From positions 806,001 through 870,000 of the forward strand of contig JADJEF010000020.1 of the NCBI GenBank assembly GCA_016702335.1: a stretch of DNA of 64,000 bases. The letters are read 5' to 3'. Below the pieces are notes generated by a model. That model did not search any database and was not told the origin of the DNA. It worked only from the letters and a program-made list of their open reading frames with translations. Below, in pieces: positions 51,072 to 59,749 of this stretch. Positions within the stretch are counted from its first letter, which is position 1. Each line of letters starts with the position of its first letter. The position numbers and the translations under genes are program-made. This stretch comes from Rhodocyclaceae bacterium (GTDB lineage Bacteria; Pseudomonadota; Gammaproteobacteria; Burkholderiales; Rhodocyclaceae).

Positions 51072-51527
51072 CTAAGGACGCAGGGTCAGGCGTTCGCGTA
51101 GTGCCTGAATCTGCCGGGTGATCGACTGGATTTCGGGTAGTGCGCACCTGGTGGCGCGCAGCATGCATTCGGGGATCAGGCTGGCCTGCGCTTTCAATTG
51201 CTGACCAGCCTCAGTGAGGCTGATGATGACGCGTCGCTCATCGTCGCGGGCGCGGGTGCGTTTCAACCACCCGGCGCTCTCCAGGCGCTTGAGCAGAGGC
51301 GTCAGGGTGCCGGAATCCAGAAACAGGCGCTCGCCCAGTTCCGATACCGTTTGCCCGTCGTTCTCCCACAAGGCCAGCATGACCAGATATTGGGGATAGG
51401 TCATCCCGACCTTGCTCAATACCGGCTTGTAGAGCTTGGTCATCGCCAGCGAGGCCGAATAGAGCGCGAAACAAAGCTGGTTATCCAGCTTCAGCGCTTC
51501 GTCGGTTGGGGTCTGCTTTTTTGCCAT
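51072..51527 (-). CDS. ohrR: MarR-family peroxide regulator OhrR
   Basis: A 151-residue winged-helix repressor. Cys19 in 'LDNQLCFALYSAS' is the reactive sensor residue of OhrR, with further Cys121 and Cys128 near the C-terminus, as in two-Cys OhrR proteins that form an intersubunit disulfide on oxidation. 'FLDSGTLTPLLKRLE' is the recognition helix and 'RDDERRV' the wing. A 7-bp inverted repeat lies 15 bases upstream of the start and is the likely operator; oxidation would release it and turn on ohr. Confidence 0.93.
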   Translation of the reverse strand: MAKKQTPTDEALKLDNQLCFALYSASLAMTKLYKPVLSKVGMTYPQYLVMLALWENDGQTVSELGERLFLDSGTLTPLLKRLESAGWLKRTRARDDERRVIISLTEAGQQLKAQASLIPECMLRATRCALPEIQSITRQIQALRERLTLRP

Positions 51528-51541
51528 GCACGAATACTATT

Positions 51542-51558
51542 ACACAATGAGATTGTGT
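51542..51558. promoter_or_regulatory. OhrR operator
   Basis: ACACAAT-GAG-ATTGTGT is a perfect 7-bp inverted repeat just upstream of ohrR; a further ATTGTG half-site lies at 51567-51572. This type of AT-rich palindrome is typical of OhrR sites. Confidence 0.75.
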
Positions 51559-51574
51559 GCAATCTAATTGTGAT

Positions 51575-51604
51575 CCGCAAGTCGGCGCTGGTAAGACGGC
51601 GATT
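51575..51604 (+). repeat. Dispersed AAGTCGGCGCTGG repeat, ohrR upstream region
   Basis: Intergenic copy 17 bases beyond the operator, with flanks ATCCGC and AAGACGGCGATT. Confidence 0.92.
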
Positions 51605-51710
51605 GGCCGGGTTTTCGGCCCGTCCTTGCCCCGTCTTAAGCCAGGCTTCAGGATTGGCGCGCATAGTGCGGGCTTAGCGGTGATTGCCGGCGACCCCGGC
51701 AGAAAAATTC

Positions 51711-53423
51711 ATGCGAAACATTGATTGGCGCGGTCTGGTTATTGCGTACCTGTTCTTCTGGTTTTTCTCTGGCCTGTGTCACGCGCTGCTTCTGGGCACG
51801 GGTGCGACCGGCTTCACTCCGTTGCGTCAGGGCGCTATTTTCAGTGCCCTGTGGCTAATACCGCTGGTGCTATTTCCACGCCAGGCGCGCCCCATTGCGG
51901 CCGTTATCGGCTTCTTGCTCTGGACCATTTCGCTGGTCAATCTGGGTTACTTCATCATTTACGGTGGCGAGTTCTCGCAGAGTGTGCTGTTCATCGTTTT
52001 CGAGTCGAACCCGGCCGAGGCAAGTGAGTACCTGGGTAACTACTTTGTATGGTGGCTGGTGCCCGCCGTGATCGGCTACAGTGCCGCGGCCTATGGGCTA
52101 TGGACACGAGTGCGCCCACTCGACATGCCGACACAAGCTCGCGCACTAACCCTGGTTCTGCTCGCCGCTCTGCTAGTGCTACCGCCCTTATCCAAGGTGG
52201 TGCGCAAGCGCGAGGTAAATGTCGAGACGCTCGCTGAATCTTATGCCAATCGCATGGAGCCCGCCGTCCCCTGGAAATTCGTCACCAGCTTTGTCCGCTA
52301 TCGCGAGCAACTGGCTGAGGTGAATACCCTGCTGGAGCACACCAAAAGCATTCCTCCCGTTGCCAAGCTGGTCGATTTCCATTCCGGAAAACCCAGGACG
52401 CTGGTCCTGGTGCTGGGCGAATCGACCAACCGCCAGCACATGAGCCTGTATGGCTATACGCGTTCAACCACGCCAAAACTGGATGCCCGGCGTGACCAGC
52501 TTGCCGTGTTCAATCAGGTCTTTGCCCCACGCCCCTACACCATTGAAGTGATGCAGCAGGTGCTGACCTTTGCCGATCAGGAAAACCCCGAGCTGTACCG
52601 CACCACACCCTCGCTGATTTCGATCATGAAGCAAGCGGGCTACAAGACCTACTGGATTACCAATCAGCAAACGCTGACCAAACGCAACACGCTCCTGACC
52701 AGCTTTTCCGAGCAAGCCGACGAGCAGGTGTATCTCAATCACAGCCAGTCGCAAAACTCTTACCAATTTGACGGTGATGTACTTGAGCCGTTCGGCCGGT
52801 TCCTCAAAGACGATGCGCCGCGACGCTTTATCGTGATTCATCTGCTCGGTACGCACATGCGCTACAAGTACCGCTACCCCCCGGAATTCGATGTGTTCAA
52901 AAACAAAGACGGGCTGCCGGGCTGGGTTACCGACAAACACCTGCCGATGATCAACGAGTACGACAACGCGGTGCGCTACAACGATGAGGTGGTGTCAGGG
53001 ATCATCGACACCCTCGACGCTGCGGGTAGCACCTCGCTGCTGACCTACTTTTCTGATCACGGCGAAGATGTCTATGACTCGCCAGACCACGACTTCATCG
53101 GCCGCAATGAGGCTCGCCCCACTGCGCCCATGTACACCGTGCCGTTCTTTCTATGGTCGTCCGCGCAATGGCAGCAAATGGAGACGAGAAAATTCGTCGG
53201 TCCCAACAACCCCGCGCGCAACCGGGTGTATCAGACTTCGCATTTTCTGCACACTTGGGCGGATCTCGCGGGTCTGCGCTTCGAGGGCTTTGACCCGAGC
53301 AAGAGCCTGATCAATCCCGCCTTTAAGGAGCGTCCTATTCTGGTGGGTGACCCGGCCAACCCGGCGGGCCTGTTTGATCTGCGCACCGGGCTGGGCACGC
53401 CGACCGCCGCCAAGGTGAACTAA
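51711..53423 (+). CDS. Phosphoethanolamine transferase (EptA/CptA family)
   Basis: A 570-residue inner-membrane enzyme. The first 170 residues carry five hydrophobic helices, and the rest is a periplasmic alkaline-phosphatase/sulfatase-fold domain. The nucleophile is Thr239 in 'GESTNRQHMSLYGY'. Other metal-site motifs are 'HLLGTHMRYKYRYP' and 'FSDHGEDVYD'. These enzymes decorate lipid A or LPS core with phosphoethanolamine, altering sensitivity to cationic peptides. The ATG at 51711 is the most likely start, though an in-frame TTG 27 bases upstream exists. It converges with the ClC channel gene. Confidence 0.9.
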   Translation: MRNIDWRGLVIAYLFFWFFSGLCHALLLGTGATGFTPLRQGAIFSALWLIPLVLFPRQARPIAAVIGFLLWTISLVNLGYFIIYGGEFSQSVLFIVFESNPAEASEYLGNYFVWWLVPAVIGYSAAAYGLWTRVRPLDMPTQARALTLVLLAALLVLPPLSKVVRKREVNVETLAESYANRMEPAVPWKFVTSFVRYREQLAEVNTLLEHTKSIPPVAKLVDFHSGKPRTLVLVLGESTNRQHMSLYGYTRSTTPKLDARRDQLAVFNQVFAPRPYTIEVMQQVLTFADQENPELYRTTPSLISIMKQAGYKTYWITNQQTLTKRNTLLTSFSEQADEQVYLNHSQSQNSYQFDGDVLEPFGRFLKDDAPRRFIVIHLLGTHMRYKYRYPPEFDVFKNKDGLPGWVTDKHLPMINEYDNAVRYNDEVVSGIIDTLDAAGSTSLLTYFSDHGEDVYDSPDHDFIGRNEARPTAPMYTVPFFLWSSAQWQQMETRKFVGPNNPARNRVYQTSHFLHTWADLAGLRFEGFDPSKSLINPAFKERPILVGDPANPAGLFDLRTGLGTPTAAKVN

Positions 53424-53430
53424 TCGTCGG

Positions 53431-54753
53431 TCACTTCTCTGGACGAAGGGCACTGGCGTGGTAGCCGCGCAACCGGCGCAAGATGTCCTTGGCCTGGGTC
53501 GTGAATAAAGGCGGACTGATTGCGGCCGCGATCCCCGACGCCATCAGCGCCGTGAACATCAGGCCGATGACGATCGAATAGCCGTCAACCATCTCCATCA
53601 CAATCACGAACGAGGTGATCGGTGCCTGGGTCACGGCCGCCAGAAAGCCGCACATGCAAAAAGCAATCAGCATGCCCTGGGGCGCGGACTCGCCCAGCAG
53701 CAGGTAAATGTCATTCCCGATCCCGGCACCAATCGCCAAGGCGGGCGCAAACACGCCGCCGGGCAACGCACTGAGCGCCGAGGCCAGCGTGGCGACCAGC
53801 TTCGCTGGCGCGAAGTACCAGGGCATGTCCTGCTCGTGCTCCAGCATGCTGATGATCTCGTCAAAGCCGGTGCCATGTGCGGCGCCATCGGTGATCCATC
53901 CGCACAGGGCAATAATCAACCCGCATACGGCTACCACGCGATACGGGTGGCGTGTGCGTAGCGGGCTGAGCCAGGCGCGCGGCCCGATCGTTGCCGAGAG
54001 GATCAGGCGGGTGAACAAGCCGCCCAGCACTCCGGCAGTAAAGGCGCTGGCCAGGACCAGCAAAACAACCGTGGAAGACGAACCCGACACCAGCACCTGC
54101 CCGAAGTAACTCTCGTTACCCGTCATGGCGCGCGCCACAAAACCAGCCAGAATGATCGCGGTAATGATCAGCCCGCTCATGCGCGACTCGACATTGCGAT
54201 TCAGTTCTTCAATGGCGAACAGCACGCCCGCCAGCGGCGTGTTGAAGGCGGCGGCGATGCCTGCGGCCCCGCCCGCCACCAGCAGATGGCGCTCTTTGAT
54301 CATGCGCGCATGGCCGATGCGCTGGCGCACACTGGCCATGATCGAGGCCCCGATCTGTACGGCAGGCGCTTCACGGCCAAGCGAGAAGCCGGACCCGATG
54401 GCCAGCGCGCACATCATGATCTTGCCGATGGCAATACGCAGCGATACCAGGGGCTTCCAGGTGTCCCCCTCGTTGCGATTGAGTTCCACCATGACCTGCG
54501 GAATACCGCCCCCCTCGGCACCACCGAACCAGCGCCGGGTCATCCACAGACACAACATGCCGCCGAGCGGCGTCACCAGAAAGGGTAGCCAGGGGGAGTC
54601 GTAGCGCCAGCGCACAAACTCGTGTTCGGCGCCAGTCACCATCTGGGCGAACAATACGGAAGCGAGTCCCACCGCAATGGCGGCAAACCAAAACGCCCGC
54701 TGAGCCATGAGACGGCGAATGTTCAGCTTCAGGTGCGTGAGCGGAGTGCGCAT
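53431..54753 (-). CDS. ClC-family chloride channel/antiporter
   Basis: A 440-residue membrane protein of the ClC family with about 18 helices by hydropathy. Selectivity motifs are 'GGGIPQVM' (GSGIP-type, about residue 80), 'SLGREAPAVQIGA' with the gating-Glu position but Ala for Gly (about 124-136), and 'LPGGVFAPALAIG' (GxFxP, about 337). The Glu of GREAP is conserved, which fits a H+/Cl- exchanger or fast gating. No CBS domain is present. The gene converges with the phosphoethanolamine transferase. Confidence 0.92.
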   Translation of the reverse strand: MRTPLTHLKLNIRRLMAQRAFWFAAIAVGLASVLFAQMVTGAEHEFVRWRYDSPWLPFLVTPLGGMLCLWMTRRWFGGAEGGGIPQVMVELNRNEGDTWKPLVSLRIAIGKIMMCALAIGSGFSLGREAPAVQIGASIMASVRQRIGHARMIKERHLLVAGGAAGIAAAFNTPLAGVLFAIEELNRNVESRMSGLIITAIILAGFVARAMTGNESYFGQVLVSGSSSTVVLLVLASAFTAGVLGGLFTRLILSATIGPRAWLSPLRTRHPYRVVAVCGLIIALCGWITDGAAHGTGFDEIISMLEHEQDMPWYFAPAKLVATLASALSALPGGVFAPALAIGAGIGNDIYLLLGESAPQGMLIAFCMCGFLAAVTQAPITSFVIVMEMVDGYSIVIGLMFTALMASGIAAAISPPLFTTQAKDILRRLRGYHASALRPEK

Positions 54754-54852
54754 GAACGGGCGACGGGCGTTTGCGAATGGCGTGCATCATAGTCGCCACG
54801 CTCCTGCATGGGGTAACGGAGCGCCGGTGCCGTGCCGCCATCGCCGCCTGCC

Positions 54853-54880
54853 ATCGCCGTGCCGCCAGCGCCGACTTGGC
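54853..54880 (-). repeat. Dispersed AAGTCGGCGCTGG repeat, between ClC and SDR genes
   Basis: Intergenic, reverse orientation, in the 156 bases between the SDR stop and the ClC start. Preceded on the plus strand by short imperfect repetitions of its own end (CATCGCCG, GCCATCGCCG). Confidence 0.85.
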
Positions 54881-54909
54881 AACAGGAGGGCCCCCTGGAT
54901 CGGGTTGCG

Positions 54910-55680
54910 CTACGGATGCAAGTCCGCGTATCGGGTCTGCAGCGCTTCCATCGCCCCCAGCCACTTGTCGTGTCTTGCCGCCTTCTTGGCAAAATAGTCG
55001 CCAACCATGGCGTGCGGAAAGATGAAAAACTGCTCGGCGCGCATTCCAGCCAAAGTCGCCGCTGCGACGGTTTCGACACTCAGCACCCCATCCAGCCCGG
55101 CACTGGCGCCGTCGGCGGCGAACTGATCGACCATGGGCGTAGCCACCGCCATCGGGCACAACGCCGACACGCGAACGCCGAAGCGCTTGTACGAAAACGC
55201 CAGCTGCTCGGCCAGCGCCACGGCGGCATGCTTGGTCACCGTATAGATCAACGCCTCGGGCGTGGCCAGCAGGCCGGCGGCCGAGGCGGTGTTGAGCAAG
55301 TAGCCCTCGCCGCGCGCCATCATGCCGGGCAGAACCGCCTTCGCCGCCACCGCGTGCGCCAGCACATTGATCTTCCAGTCGCGCTCCCAGACGGCAAAGT
55401 CGGCAGTGCGTACATCCCATCCCGGTGTGAGCACGCCGGCGTTGGAGCAAAAGACGTCGATCCGCCCGTAGCGTTCTTCAACCGCTCTCACCAGCGCTGT
55501 GATGGCGGCTTCGCGGCTTACGTCGCATAACCGGGCATCGCTGCCCGCCGGAGCGCCGTCGGTTTTCAGATCGACGGCCACCACCGCCTTGGCACCAGCC
55601 TCAAGAAAGGCCTTGCCCAGCGCCGCGCCTATGCCACTGGCACCGCCGGTGACGATGACCACTTTGTCTTTGATTTCCAT
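54910..55680 (-). CDS. Short-chain dehydrogenase/reductase
   Basis: A 256-residue classical SDR. 'VTGGASGIGAAL' (NAD(P) binding, residues 10-21), 'SNAG' (about 85), the Ser in 'NTASAAG' (about 133) and the catalytic 'YTVTK' (about 149) are all present. The Asp in 'AVDLKTDG' suggests NAD rather than NADP. It is the last gene of an operon with an IclR regulator, an acyl-CoA dehydrogenase, an APH-like kinase and another SDR, so a hydroxyacyl or alcohol intermediate is the likely substrate. Confidence 0.88.
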   Translation of the reverse strand: MEIKDKVVIVTGGASGIGAALGKAFLEAGAKAVVAVDLKTDGAPAGSDARLCDVSREAAITALVRAVEERYGRIDVFCSNAGVLTPGWDVRTADFAVWERDWKINVLAHAVAAKAVLPGMMARGEGYLLNTASAAGLLATPEALIYTVTKHAAVALAEQLAFSYKRFGVRVSALCPMAVATPMVDQFAADGASAGLDGVLSVETVAAATLAGMRAEQFFIFPHAMVGDYFAKKAARHDKWLGAMEALQTRYADLHP

Positions 55681-55695
55681 GGGTCTGCTCCTGAG

Positions 55696-56505
55696 TTATC
55701 GTCCGGCGAGCCGGTCGCGCAGCGCAAGCAATTGCGGACCCAATTCGCCGATCAGACGCTCACGCGTCATATTGAATACCGGGCCCGAAATCGACAGGGC
55801 CAGCGGGTCGCCGCCGTCTGCGGCCAGCAATGGCACACCGACCGCATAGACTTCCGGGTTCCACTCGCCCAGCGAGCAGCAGAAGCCGTAGGTTTCGTAA
55901 TCCTTGACCGCCTGCAAAATGCCATCCCGCAGCGCCGGCCAGTGCTCCTTGGATGTATTGCCGCGATAGCGTTGCAGCCACTCACTGCGCAGTTCCGGCG
56001 TGATCGCGCACAACTGCGCGCGGCCCAAGGCGGTCAGCCCATGCGGTACGCGGCTGCCCACATCGAGCGCCATGCGAAACATCGGGTGCCCCTGACTCAC
56101 TTCCAGGCAAACCATGTGCGACTGTTCTCGCGCGCCGAGCACGACGGTGGCCTGCGTTTCCTGGGCCAGCCGCTCCATCAGCGGGCGCGCCAGTTCGCGT
56201 ACCGGCAGCCCTGACAGGTACGCATAGCCGAGCGCCAGCACCCCTGCCCCCAAGGCGTACTTGCCCACGCCGGGCACGTAATCGAGATAGCCCAGCTGCG
56301 TCAGGGTATAGGTCAGGCGCGAAACAGTCGCCTTGGGCAAGCCGCTGCGGGTGGCAAACTCGGTATTGCCCAGATAACGCTCGCCACGCCGGAAGCAGCG
56401 CAGCAACTCCAGCCCACGGGCCAGCGCAGTGACGAAGAGGCGGTCTTTCTCGCCCTCGTCTCCGGCAATCGCCGTGTTACCAGCGCCGAATTGGGGATCG
56501 CTCAC
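55696..56505 (-). CDS. IclR-family transcriptional regulator
   Basis: A 269-residue regulator with an N-terminal winged helix-turn-helix ('NTEFATRSGLPKATVSRLTYTLTQLGYL', about residues 50-77) and a C-terminal GAF-like effector domain ('MVCLEVSQG', 'PHGLTALGRAQL', 'GEWNPEVYAVGVPL'). I chose the GTG at 56505, preceded by GAGG, because the acyl-CoA dehydrogenase stop lies just before it. This start makes residues 4-13 ('PQFGAGNTAI') a dispersed-repeat copy, a non-homologous N-terminal tail. IclR proteins bind small acids, so it may sense a substrate of its operon. Confidence 0.85.
   Translation of the reverse strand: MSDPQFGAGNTAIAGDEGEKDRLFVTALARGLELLRCFRRGERYLGNTEFATRSGLPKATVSRLTYTLTQLGYLDYVPGVGKYALGAGVLALGYAYLSGLPVRELARPLMERLAQETQATVVLGAREQSHMVCLEVSQGHPMFRMALDVGSRVPHGLTALGRAQLCAITPELRSEWLQRYRGNTSKEHWPALRDGILQAVKDYETYGFCCSLGEWNPEVYAVGVPLLAADGGDPLALSISGPVFNMTRERLIGELGPQLLALRDRLAGR
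56467..56496 (-). repeat. Dispersed AAGTCGGCGCTGG repeat, N-terminus of IclR gene
   Basis: Sense orientation relative to the gene; the core has one change (AATTCGGCGCTGG). Read as 'PQFGAGNTAI'. Confidence 0.85.
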
Positions 56506-56513
56506 CACCAACC

Positions 56514-57743
56514 TCAACGCTTTGCCGGCACGTACTGCCCCAGTTCCTGCTTGGCAATGGCATTGCGATGCACTTCGTCCGGGCCGTCGGCAAAGCGCAG
56601 GGTACGAATCTGCGCGTAAGCATAGGCGAGCGGGAAATCGTCGGAAACGCCGGCCGCGCCGTGCACCTGTATCGCCCAGTCGAGCACCTGCAAGGCCATG
56701 GAGGGAGCGGCAACCTTGATCATGGCGATCTCTTTCGCGGCGACCTTGTTGCCGGCCACGTCCATCTTCCAGGCGGCATTGAGCGTGAGAAAGCGCGCCT
56801 GATCGATCAGGATTCGCGCCTCGGCAATGCGCTCGCGGGTGACACCCTGTTCGGCAAGGGTCTTGTGAAACGCCACGCGACTCATGGCGCGCTTGCACAT
56901 CAGTTCCAGCGCACGTTCGGCCATGCCAATGCAGCGCATGCAGTGGTGGATACGGCCCGGGCCAAGACGCCCTTGCGCAATCTCGAAGCCACGGCCCTCG
57001 CCGAGCAGCAGGTTACTCACCGGCACGCGCACGTTCTCGAACAGAATCTCGGCGTGGCCGTGCGGCGCATCGTCGTAGCCGAAAACCGGCAGCGAGCGCA
57101 GCACGGTGACTCCCGGGGCATCGATGGGTACCAGAATCATCGACTGCTGCTTGTGATGGTTCGCGTTCTCAGGGTCGGTCTTGCCCATGAATATGAGGAT
57201 CTTGCAGCGCGGATCATTGGCGCCGCTGGTCCACCACTTGCGCCCGTTGATCACATACTCGTCACCATCGCGCACAATGCGGCCAGAGATATTCGTGGCG
57301 TCGCTGGAAGCGACGGCCGGTTCTGTCATGGCAAAGCCGGAGCGAATTTCGCCGGCGAGCAAGGGCTTGAGCCACTGCTCCTTGTGGGCTTCAGTGCCGT
57401 AGCGCTCGAGCACTTCCATATTGCCGGTGTCGGGTGCCGAGCAGTTAAAGGCTTCAGACGCAATCAGCGAACGGCCCATCAGCTCAGCCAGCGGCGCGTA
57501 CTCCAGATTGGTCAGGCCGGCACCGCGCGACGACTCGGGCAGGAAAAGATTCCACAGGCCGGCGGCCTTGCCCTTCTCCTTGAGTTCTTCGACGATTTTG
57601 GTGGCGACCCAGGGGTTGCCGGCAGCACGGTTAGCCCTGACCTCCTCGGCAAACACGCGCTCGGCGGGATAGACGTGCTCGTCGAGAAACGCCGTGATGC
57701 GGGATTGCAGATCTTTTACTTTGGGTGAGTACTCGAAATCCAT
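56514..57743 (-). CDS. Acyl-CoA dehydrogenase (ACAD10/11-like)
   Basis: A 409-residue FAD enzyme with N-terminal helical, central beta and C-terminal helical domains. 'FAMTEPAVASSDATNIS' and 'RKWWTSGA' mark FAD/substrate contacts. 'GRIHHCMRCIGMAERALELM' and 'DGPDEVHRNAIAK' are typical of the ACAD11 subfamily. The gene starts one base after an APH-like kinase. In human ACAD10/11 and in the bacterial levulinate genes lvaA/lvaC such a kinase-dehydrogenase pair phosphorylates and then eliminates the 4-hydroxyl of 4-hydroxyacyl-CoAs. I infer the same kind of chemistry here. Confidence 0.92.
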   Translation of the reverse strand: MDFEYSPKVKDLQSRITAFLDEHVYPAERVFAEEVRANRAAGNPWVATKIVEELKEKGKAAGLWNLFLPESSRGAGLTNLEYAPLAELMGRSLIASEAFNCSAPDTGNMEVLERYGTEAHKEQWLKPLLAGEIRSGFAMTEPAVASSDATNISGRIVRDGDEYVINGRKWWTSGANDPRCKILIFMGKTDPENANHHKQQSMILVPIDAPGVTVLRSLPVFGYDDAPHGHAEILFENVRVPVSNLLLGEGRGFEIAQGRLGPGRIHHCMRCIGMAERALELMCKRAMSRVAFHKTLAEQGVTRERIAEARILIDQARFLTLNAAWKMDVAGNKVAAKEIAMIKVAAPSMALQVLDWAIQVHGAAGVSDDFPLAYAYAQIRTLRFADGPDEVHRNAIAKQELGQYVPAKR

Positions 57744-57744
57744 G

Positions 57745-58866
57745 TCAGGCTCCTTGCGTGGGGGTGTTGCCGGAAAGTTTTTGCGCCATCATCCAGCCCG
57801 CATCGGCCAACCGCTCGGCGCGCTTGCCCAGTTCAAGGGCGTTCTGGTCCGAGGCATTGCCGGCCAGCGCCCGCGCCCAGATTCCGTGAATAATCGCGGC
57901 GATGCGGAAGACGTTGAAGATGATGTAGTAGTCAAAGTTGGGAATACTCTCGCGGCCGGTGCGCCGGCAATAGTCGGCAATGAATTCGGCTTCTGTGGGA
58001 ATACCCAGTTCTTTGAAATTGGCGCCCGCCATACCGCGAAAGGCCCTGGGTGGCATACGCCAGGCCAGCATCAGGTAAGCGAAGTCAGAGAGCGGATGGC
58101 CCAGGGTCGAGAGCTCCCAGTCGAGCACAGCCAGAATGCGCGGCTCAGTCGGGTGCCACACCAGATTGTCGAGGCGGAAATCGCCGTGCGCAATGGCGGT
58201 GGCGTCGGCATCCGGCAAATGCGCCGGTAGCCACGCCATGAGCTTGTCCATGTTGGCTATCCGGGGCGCTGCATTTTCGCCCTCGCAGCCAGCGAGATAC
58301 TGCTTGCCCCAGCGCGCAATCTGCCGCTCGATGTACTGCCCGGTCTTGCCGAAGTCACCCAGCCCAATCGCCGAATAATTCACGCGGTGCATGGCCGCAA
58401 TGACACGGTTGATTTCGTCGTAATGGGCACGACGCTGCTCCGGCGTCATGTCGGGCAGGGTCGGCTCCCACAGGATGCGACCGGTGATGTATTCCATCAG
58501 GTAGAACGCCGTGCCGATCACCTCGGGGTCTTCACACAGGCCAAGCATCGTCGGCACCGGTACGTCGGTCTGCGCCAGTGCGCTCATGATCCGATACTCG
58601 CGGTCAATGGCATGGGCCGACGGCAGCAACTTGCCCGGCGGCTTGCGGCGCAGAATCCATGACGTAGTGCCGCTGCGGATACGATAGGTCGGGTTCGACT
58701 GCCCACCCTGAAACTGCTCGACGCTCAGGTCGGCCGCCGTGCCCATGAACCCATCGACATGCGCCCGCATCCAGCCGGCGAGCCCCTCGACATTGAAGGC
58801 ATGCACGACACCGACCAGCGTGGCACCCTCGTTGGCCGCCCCGTTGGCGTGCTCTTGCTGTGCCAT
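57745..58866 (-). CDS. Aminoglycoside phosphotransferase-like kinase (ACAD10/11 N-domain type)
   Basis: A 373-residue protein of the APH fold. 'GGQSNPTYRI' is the nucleotide loop (about residue 56), 'ILRRKPPGKLLPSAH' holds the ATP-binding Lys, 'HGDFRLDNLVWHP' is the catalytic loop (about residue 230) and 'AVLDWELSTLGHPLSDFAYL' the metal site. This subfamily (pfam phosphotransferase enzyme family of fatty-acid operons) does not act on antibiotics. It pairs with the following acyl-CoA dehydrogenase one base away and probably phosphorylates a hydroxyacyl-CoA. Confidence 0.9.
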   Translation of the reverse strand: MAQQEHANGAANEGATLVGVVHAFNVEGLAGWMRAHVDGFMGTAADLSVEQFQGGQSNPTYRIRSGTTSWILRRKPPGKLLPSAHAIDREYRIMSALAQTDVPVPTMLGLCEDPEVIGTAFYLMEYITGRILWEPTLPDMTPEQRRAHYDEINRVIAAMHRVNYSAIGLGDFGKTGQYIERQIARWGKQYLAGCEGENAAPRIANMDKLMAWLPAHLPDADATAIAHGDFRLDNLVWHPTEPRILAVLDWELSTLGHPLSDFAYLMLAWRMPPRAFRGMAGANFKELGIPTEAEFIADYCRRTGRESIPNFDYYIIFNVFRIAAIIHGIWARALAGNASDQNALELGKRAERLADAGWMMAQKLSGNTPTQGA

Positions 58867-58867
58867 C

Positions 58868-59647
58868 TCAGGTCACCGAAAAGCCGCCGTCGACGGCAAT
58901 GGCCTGGCCACTCATGTAGTCCGAAGCCTTCGAGGCCAGTAGCAGCGTCAAGCCCTTGAGGTCGTCGTCGTTGCCCAGGCGATGCGCCGGTGTCTGATCG
59001 ACATAGCTCTGCTCGATATGATCGAGCAACCCCTGCGACAGCTTGGTCGGAAAGAAGCCGGGGCAAATGGCATTGACCTGAATGTTGTACTTGCCCCACT
59101 CAGCGGCCAGCGCACGCGTGAAGTTAACCAGCGCGCCTTTGGCGGTGTTGTAGCCGATGGTGCCCATGCCCCAGTGGGGCACATTGCCACCCAGCCCGGC
59201 AATCGATGCGATGTTAATGATCTTGCCGCTTCTGCGCGGAATCATGCTGCGCTTGCCCACTTCGCGGCTGATGAAAAACTGCGCCGAGACATCAAGGTTC
59301 ATCACCTTGTGCCAGGCCTCGTCCGGGTGGTCTTCGGCCGGGGCACCCCACGAGCAACCCGCGTTATTCACCAGCACATCGATCTGGCCGTAATGGCCGA
59401 GGATGGCATCGACCAGCGCCGGAATGCTGGCGAAGTCGGAGAGATCATTGCGCACCGTCAGGCAGGGAATGCCGAGCTTGTCGAAATGCGCCCTGGCCTC
59501 GTCGAGTTCGGTCTGCTTGCGGGCGGAGAGGGCAAGCTTCGCCCCCATTTCGCCGAGCGCCTCGGCCATTTGCAGACCGATCCCGCGCGAACCGCCGGTG
59601 ATGAGCGCCACTTTGCCCTCTAGAGTGAGCAACTGCTGAACTTTCAT
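58868..59647 (-). CDS. Short-chain dehydrogenase/reductase (first gene of catabolic operon)
   Basis: A 259-residue SDR with 'ITGGSRGIGLQMAEAL' (about residue 17), 'VNNAGCSWG' (about 91), the catalytic Ser in 'INIASIAGL' and 'YNTAKGAL' containing Tyr and Lys. It resembles 3-oxoacyl-ACP reductase or gluconate 5-dehydrogenase-type enzymes. It begins the operon, followed by the APH-like kinase one base after its stop. A role in oxidising a hydroxyacyl-CoA is likely, but the substrate cannot be told. Confidence 0.88.
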   Translation of the reverse strand: MKVQQLLTLEGKVALITGGSRGIGLQMAEALGEMGAKLALSARKQTELDEARAHFDKLGIPCLTVRNDLSDFASIPALVDAILGHYGQIDVLVNNAGCSWGAPAEDHPDEAWHKVMNLDVSAQFFISREVGKRSMIPRRSGKIINIASIAGLGGNVPHWGMGTIGYNTAKGALVNFTRALAAEWGKYNIQVNAICPGFFPTKLSQGLLDHIEQSYVDQTPAHRLGNDDDLKGLTLLLASKASDYMSGQAIAVDGGFSVT

Positions 59648-59713
59648 GCGATCTCCTGATCTAGATTTCCGCTGTGCGGAATTTAATTGCGATTAGCGGA
59701 ACGAATAGTACAT

Positions 59714-59740
59714 AAAAAAAGCGCCGCAGTACAGCGGCGC
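59714..59740 (-). terminator. Rho-independent terminator of the Gly-Pro-rich gene
   Basis: GCGCCGC pairs with GCGGCGC around a six-base loop, followed on the minus strand by seven T residues. Confidence 0.85.
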
Positions 59741-59749
59741 GGCAGATTT

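Noticed and set aside
57745..58866. An aminoglycoside resistance gene.
   Set aside because: The APH fold here belongs to the subfamily found with acyl-CoA dehydrogenases; context is catabolic.
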